IMG/VR virus record: IMGVR_UViG_3300025012_000268
Span: 1 to 25,875 of that record
Length of the DNA stretch: 25,875 nucleotides
Direction: 5' to 3' (one strand)
Source: a virus
A program made the translations under genes and the position numbers. Position 1 is the stretch's first letter, and each line of letters opens with the position of its first letter. Of this stretch, positions 22,801 through 25,875 are shown in pieces. The notes under the pieces are model-generated. The model was not told the origin of the DNA. It saw only the letters and a list, made by a program, of their open reading frames with translations, and did no database searches.

Positions 22801-24072
22801 GATTTGATAATTAAGAAACATAATAAAGAAAAAGAAATTAAAGAATTAAATAATGAAATAACTAAAATAATTGATGGCTTAGAAAAGTCTAGGAGTACTA
22901 TAGAAGAATATAATGCCAGAAAAAGTATGTACAAAAGTTTAAATATAGATAATATGATTATAGATGTAAATAATTTAGAAAAAAATAAAACTGAATTATT
23001 ATCAAAAATAGATACATTTCAGGTAATCGTCGACAACGAGTTGGATAAGATGGACAAGTTAAAAGAGTTGGAGTATGATCTTAGTTGTAAATATTGCATG
23101 AACAACATATTTGTAAAAGATGCGATTGCAACAAAACAAAAATTAGAAGAAGATAGTGAAAAATTAAATGCATTAAAAACAGACTTAAATTTACTAAAAG
23201 ATATTATAGAATCTAAGTCTAATATTAAAGAACAGTACGAAGAATACCAGATGATACTTAAAGATATTCCTAATTTAGAAGTTACACTGCACAGAGAAGA
23301 TTTAGAAAAAATCACACTACAAAGTTCTATGCACTCAAAAGAACATGAACTTGGGTCATTAAATGATAGGATAGAGAAGTATAATTATAATAAAGTATCT
23401 ATAGAAAATAACAATCGAATAAACACGTTCATCACTGAGTTAAACAGGGAGGTCCACAAATATGATAAACCTATACGTTTATTAGATACAGAAATTTTAA
23501 ACATATTCGGTAAAATAAAGGTCGAAGAATCTAATCAAAAAGCATATAAGTTAAATATAGAAAAACAGAACAGTTTATTAATAGAAACCGATTGTTATAA
23601 AGTATATCTAGATGCTATTAAACGAGACGGAATTCCCTATGATTTGATTTCTAAAATTATACCAACCTTAGAAACTGAAATTAATAACATCTTGAATCAG
23701 ATTGTAGATTTTTCTATAATGATTAGTTTGGATGAATCAAAGAATATAAATATGTATATTGTATATGATGAAAATAACTTTTGGCCTTTAGAAATGACTA
23801 GTGGAATGGAACGTGTCATATCTTCAATTGCGATACGGGTTGCCTTAATAAATATCTCTGAATTACCAAGGTCCAACTTTTTGATTTTAGATGAGTTGTT
23901 TGGTGTATTAGATGCAGATAATTTAAATAATGTTTCAATGTTAATGGATTATTTGAAAACTCAGTTTGATTTTGTATTACTTATCTCCCATATAGATGAT
24001 ATCAAAGAGATACCGGACGTTTATATTGATCTTCAGAAAATAAACGGATTTAGCTCCATTTCTCACAACTAA
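19900..24072 (+). CDS. Fused SbcD-SbcC (T4 gp47-gp46-like) recombination nuclease/ATPase with intein
   Basis: 1390 residues as translated; about 1052 after removal of the 338-residue intein. The SbcD/Mre11 part has HIADIH (Asp21, His23), GDLFH (58-62), GNHD (93-96) and, after the intein, GDIHKP (536-541) and YPGSLVQNNYGEG, the metal-site motifs of this phosphoesterase family. From about residue 708 it becomes SbcC/Rad50: RWSPLKFEWSNMFSYGENN, Walker A GVNVVGKT (745-752), long coiled coils, a CKYC zinc hook (Cys1063, Cys1066), signature MTSGMERV (1299-1306) and Walker B FLILDELFGVLD (Asp1331, Glu1332). The complex processes DNA ends for recombination-dependent replication. In T4 these are two genes (47 and 46); here they are one polypeptide. 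Oddities: Walker A lacks the usual Gly after Asn, and the intein splits the active site just after GNHD. Confidence 0.88.
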   Translation: MEIKKLTTKITSVDQIVHIADIHIRPYKRHVEFKQVFENLYKSINSIKTENTIIAILGDLFHAKTEMTPELISIVSNLLINLSNICPLIIIPGNHDCFTGDHEILTRTGWVSLKEYIDLNKNEEVTTFNLSTNELSFEMPTAKIKRRHNGKLLHYNGKDAEFICTPTHRILYKQGNNIIGEKIYEKEAKFLINRKINIPLNGIINNDNYIQNKFARLAGFSFAEGTFVKKYFNKNKRLVGRIQFHLKKDREINYICNIMSQYGIKIDINKYIKKDGAWTYSISGQLATDIFKFFNTDKDLIKFTCLNKNIPWTILNEDINSLKSFMDGYLHGDGCKNKNFWSFCSMNKQSIEILSTISRFIGARSRTYFKKIFYGKYENSKRLYGGSCTINNLINSTHCNFSNEIDYNDYVYCLTTPNSTLLIRYKDKIFISGNCNLNNPNRLDSISPIVNNLNRKNIFYLKQGGVYELADIYFCHLSIFDVPKNYIRAVDVPNDKRKIALFHGIVDKSTNEFGYNLRNELVDKTIFSGYNITLLGDIHKPQSLSEKIVYPGSLVQNNYGEGLTHGYVLWTLKNESNKFITIENEYGYYTLEIKNGVVPDATDVPKKCRMRVHAYDMAVAELNDALGIIKKKYNPIEITINRISSTKYNISTEDRVKLNILNIQDISYQNDLIETYILQNNTIDQKGLDTIREINTNLNSSINTGDFVKNVRWSPLKFEWSNMFSYGENNIIDFTNLRGIVGLFGVNVVGKTSAVDSLSFCLFDKTSRDFKPINIINNKSNYLDCKIKFLLSNTEYSIHRHVYKNKKGDPMYKVEFSYIDDAKEVQSLNGENRWDTNKNIYSRIGTFEDFILTAFSMQGKNANFLEKGHSERKDLLIQFMGLSLFDSLYEMASNKYKDKMSSLKTLQHENWADKLIKSERKLTDLETIYSEKILNKQNISNTIKSIETNINELREQLVDIDEDLDINDLIIKKHNKEKEIKELNNEITKIIDGLEKSRSTIEEYNARKSMYKSLNIDNMIIDVNNLEKNKTELLSKIDTFQVIVDNELDKMDKLKELEYDLSCKYCMNNIFVKDAIATKQKLEEDSEKLNALKTDLNLLKDIIESKSNIKEQYEEYQMILKDIPNLEVTLHREDLEKITLQSSMHSKEHELGSLNDRIEKYNYNKVSIENNNRINTFITELNREVHKYDKPIRLLDTEILNIFGKIKVEESNQKAYKLNIEKQNSLLIETDCYKVYLDAIKRDGIPYDLISKIIPTLETEINNILNQIVDFSIMISLDESKNINMYIVYDENNFWPLEMTSGMERVISSIAIRVALINISELPRSNFLILDELFGVLDADNLNNVSMLMDYLKTQFDFVLLISHIDDIKEIPDVYIDLQKINGFSSISHN
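20188..21201 (+). mobile_element. Intein with LAGLIDADG endonuclease domain in the SbcD active site
   Basis: Residues 97-434 of the fusion protein. Block A starts at Cys97 (CFTGDHEILTRTGW). Block B has CTPTH (Thr165, His168). Two LAGLIDADG-like motifs follow (LAGFSFAEG, 217-225; FMDGYLHGDG, 325-334). The C-terminal blocks are YVYCLTTPNSTLLIRYKDK and FISGN (Asn434), with +1 Cys435. Removing it rejoins IIIPGNHD to CNLNNPNRLDSISP, a normal SbcD sequence. Gly replaces the usual penultimate His. It inserts right behind a catalytic motif, as inteins commonly do. It looks even more A/T-rich than its host gene. Confidence 0.9.
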
Positions 24073-24082
24073 ATTGTTTTCC

Positions 24083-24104
24083 CTATATTTATACTTATAA
24101 ATAA
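24083..24104 (+). promoter_or_regulatory. Second copy of the palindromic AT motif, upstream of the 24118 gene
   Basis: TATTTATACTTATAAATA (24086-24103) differs from the 18872-18889 palindrome at one central base. It again contains TATAAATA and sits just before a gene start. SD AAAGGA (24103-24108) overlaps its end. Confidence 0.5.
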
Positions 24105-24117
24105 AGGATAAAAGTCT

Positions 24118-25875
24118 ATGGGAAAAGAACGCAAATCATTATTTCATCAAAATTTATTAAGTTGTACCGTACATCAGGAAGATACAGATAATTCAGTCTT
24201 TGATGTGGTTAATGTTCCTTCATTCTTTCCTCAAGGAAAATCTTATTTTTTAATAAGAGGTTCTGATCTTTTGAGACAGGAAAGCAATCTAAATATAGAA
24301 ATATTAGATTCTGAAAATATTCCAATTTATTATGAGATACCTATATACTTAGAAGCAAGCAGTAGAGCGATATCGGTATTTATATATGAGGACACTGCCG
24401 CAGGTCCTGGAAAATTAATAATAACAGGTGAACTAAAAGATGTTCCTAAAGACTGGAAGGGACTACACAATATAAGATATGTTCAAGACATTAACATCAT
24501 GCCTCAGGCACGTAACCAAGAATCGATTAAATTTAAAAATACTCCTAGTGCAATAATTAGTGAAGGATTGAGTACCAGAGCATCATATACGCCCGCTAGA
24601 TTAACATTATCATCGATATCAGCTGGATATATAATTAGTAAGTTACCTACTGTCACAACAAAAAAACCATCAAAAGGAATTACTAAACGTGTGATCGATG
24701 TTGATGAGTCTAGGGTACCTACTTATGAGATAGAATTTACTGATGTGGAGACAAATAAGAACTTTGTAGGTGGTAAAATATATGTTGAAACTCCAGTTAT
24801 CCACGTATCTCCTTTCAATTTACAATATTATCAGACAGCGTCATACACAGCATCAATCGTAGCTATTAAAAATTCAAATACTGTTTTGGTGGATCCTACA
24901 TTTAAAGCATTAAATACACTAAATAATTATTATGAACCCCTTGTATTCAATCAAAGTTCTTATAGATTAGATTATATGACATCAGAAACGGGATCTAATA
25001 CAATCTTTACCTCGTCATATGCCAAAATTGAATTAAAAAATTTAACCACATTTTCGGGAAAAGTAAACAGTGTAACAGTAAATAAGAGTAGCATATATAC
25101 TAGAAATGATTTTGAGTTTGTAGGTAATTATCCTATAAAACCAACTGAGTTGTTGTCAATTGAAACCAATAACGTACCAATGTATATTGGACAATTTGAA
25201 TCAGCTTCTATGCTAACTCACTGGATATCATCTTCACTATTAGGAAATTCATTTACCTCAACTCAGCCAACTGCAAGTATAGATAAAAATTATTTATTTA
25301 ATTCAGTTAAATTATATGGAGGAAATTATACAAGTTCTTTTAAATTTTTCCCAAGTTTAAGTTTATCATCACCAGCAACCCATGAATATTCATTAAATGC
25401 AAAATTTAAAACTAGGTTACAACCAGTAGGTAGTACTGCCATCGAATCATCATCACTATTTATATATGTATCAGGTTCAGCATTTTATCATACCACATTG
25501 GATGACCAACTGGGACGTAAAATAGGTGAATTGACATCTAATATTGATAGGGCATTTGATGAAAAAGAATTTAATTTTACTACAGATAAAGATGGGACAA
25601 GTAATATTGTATTTGTTGTTAATAGTGGTGAATGGTACATTTCAGAAATATCTTTAATGTCTGCATATGATGTTGGCTTTAATCCTGATGCTACAACATT
25701 ATATATTCCAACTAATAATGAAATACGAAATGATGTTGTTAATTTTAAATTGGAATATTTAAATGAACGGGGTGAACTAGCATATGAATCAACTGTGTTA
25801 GATACACCAGTCACGCTAAGGGGTTCTCCTACATATATATTAGGATCAGAAAATTTGATTACTGGATCTTTAAAC
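24118..25875 (+). CDS. Large phage virion protein (3' end outside window)
   Basis: ATG 24118 follows AAAGGA (24103-24108). The frame stays open for 586 codons to the window end. The product starts MGKERKSLFHQNLLSCTVHQED. It contains an early beta domain (IEILDSENIPIYYEIPIYLE, VFIYEDTAAGPGKLIITGEL). A linker follows (KPSKGITKRVIDVDESRVPTYEIEFTDVETNKNFVGGKIYVETP), then Ser/Thr-rich beta sequence (NYTSSFKFFPSLSLSSPATHEYSLNAKFKTRL, IFVV-type strands, GEWYISEISLMSAYDVGFNPDATTLYIPT). The visible end (FKLEYLNERGELAYE...GSPTYILGSENLITGSLN) matches the 'SGS.NLLTGS' style of large-myophage tail proteins. No enzymatic motif seen. A tail or baseplate role is inferred from this style and the surrounding virion genes. 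Confidence 0.68.
   Translation, partial: MGKERKSLFHQNLLSCTVHQEDTDNSVFDVVNVPSFFPQGKSYFLIRGSDLLRQESNLNIEILDSENIPIYYEIPIYLEASSRAISVFIYEDTAAGPGKLIITGELKDVPKDWKGLHNIRYVQDINIMPQARNQESIKFKNTPSAIISEGLSTRASYTPARLTLSSISAGYIISKLPTVTTKKPSKGITKRVIDVDESRVPTYEIEFTDVETNKNFVGGKIYVETPVIHVSPFNLQYYQTASYTASIVAIKNSNTVLVDPTFKALNTLNNYYEPLVFNQSSYRLDYMTSETGSNTIFTSSYAKIELKNLTTFSGKVNSVTVNKSSIYTRNDFEFVGNYPIKPTELLSIETNNVPMYIGQFESASMLTHWISSSLLGNSFTSTQPTASIDKNYLFNSVKLYGGNYTSSFKFFPSLSLSSPATHEYSLNAKFKTRLQPVGSTAIESSSLFIYVSGSAFYHTTLDDQLGRKIGELTSNIDRAFDEKEFNFTTDKDGTSNIVFVVNSGEWYISEISLMSAYDVGFNPDATTLYIPTNNEIRNDVVNFKLEYLNERGELAYESTVLDTPVTLRGSPTYILGSENLITGSLN

Noticed and set aside
22530-23315. Minus-strand ORFs over the SbcC coiled coil
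   Set aside because: They are low-complexity Leu/Ser/Ile-rich shadows opposite the Lys/Glu-rich coiled-coil codons of a well-supported gene.
1-25875. tRNA genes, rRNA or CRISPR arrays
   Set aside because: No cloverleaf-like sequences and no regularly spaced short repeats were seen; intergenic gaps are too small for arrays.

Overview
The window looks like part of the genome of a large, AT-rich tailed dsDNA phage. It is distantly T4-like in its replication and recombination genes, and probably comes from an uncultured lineage. Every gene I support is on the + strand. Genes are tightly packed and mostly preceded by Shine-Dalgarno (SD) sequences. The phage assignment rests on three things: a T4 gp46/gp47-type recombination nuclease, a small DnaG/gp61-type primase, and Ser/Gly/Thr-rich virion proteins with the recurring 'SGS', 'NNLPYLYKTKGT' and 'IGLYN..NELV' signatures I associate with large environmental myophages. 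The host is unknown. The three Bacteroidota-style signal peptides (Gln just after the predicted cleavage site) in the 6.4-11.7 kb cassette hint at a Bacteroidota/Ignavibacteria-type host, but this is inference.

Layout: 2-814, homing endonuclease, 5' end outside the window. 801-1889, virion protein. 1893-2693, GIY-YIG homing endonuclease whose C-terminus copies the end of the preceding virion gene. 2703-4658, virion protein with an Ig-like domain. 4663-6255 and 11731-13845, apparently the N- and C-terminal parts of one large virion protein. They are separated by about 5.5 kb holding two secreted or tail-fibre-like genes (6408-7535, 7535-11599) and the stump of a third (11596-11715). 13889-14425, homing endonuclease. 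14437-14702, a duplicated gene start plus a relic of another endonuclease. 14703-15344 and 15363-16406, virion proteins. 16485-17495, Vsr-like zinc-finger homing endonuclease behind an SD-masking hairpin. 17571-18404, paralogue of the 15363 gene. 18421-18534, a very small ORF. 18515-18865, PD-(D/E)XK nuclease. 18906-19889, primase. 19900-24072, fused SbcD-SbcC (gp47-gp46) nuclease/ATPase interrupted by an intein. 24118 to the end, another virion protein, 3' end outside the window.

The genes fall into three groups: a virion (probably tail or baseplate) module, a short replication/recombination module, and a heavy load of selfish DNA. The selfish DNA comprises four endonuclease ORFs, one relic, one intein and one large insert in under 26 kb. 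The most striking pattern is that selfish genes sit at the edges of virion genes together with duplicated pieces of those genes: a 3' end at about 1.8/2.6 kb and a 5' end at about 14.4/14.7 kb. This suggests elements that carry a replacement end for the gene they enter, so that the host gene survives insertion.
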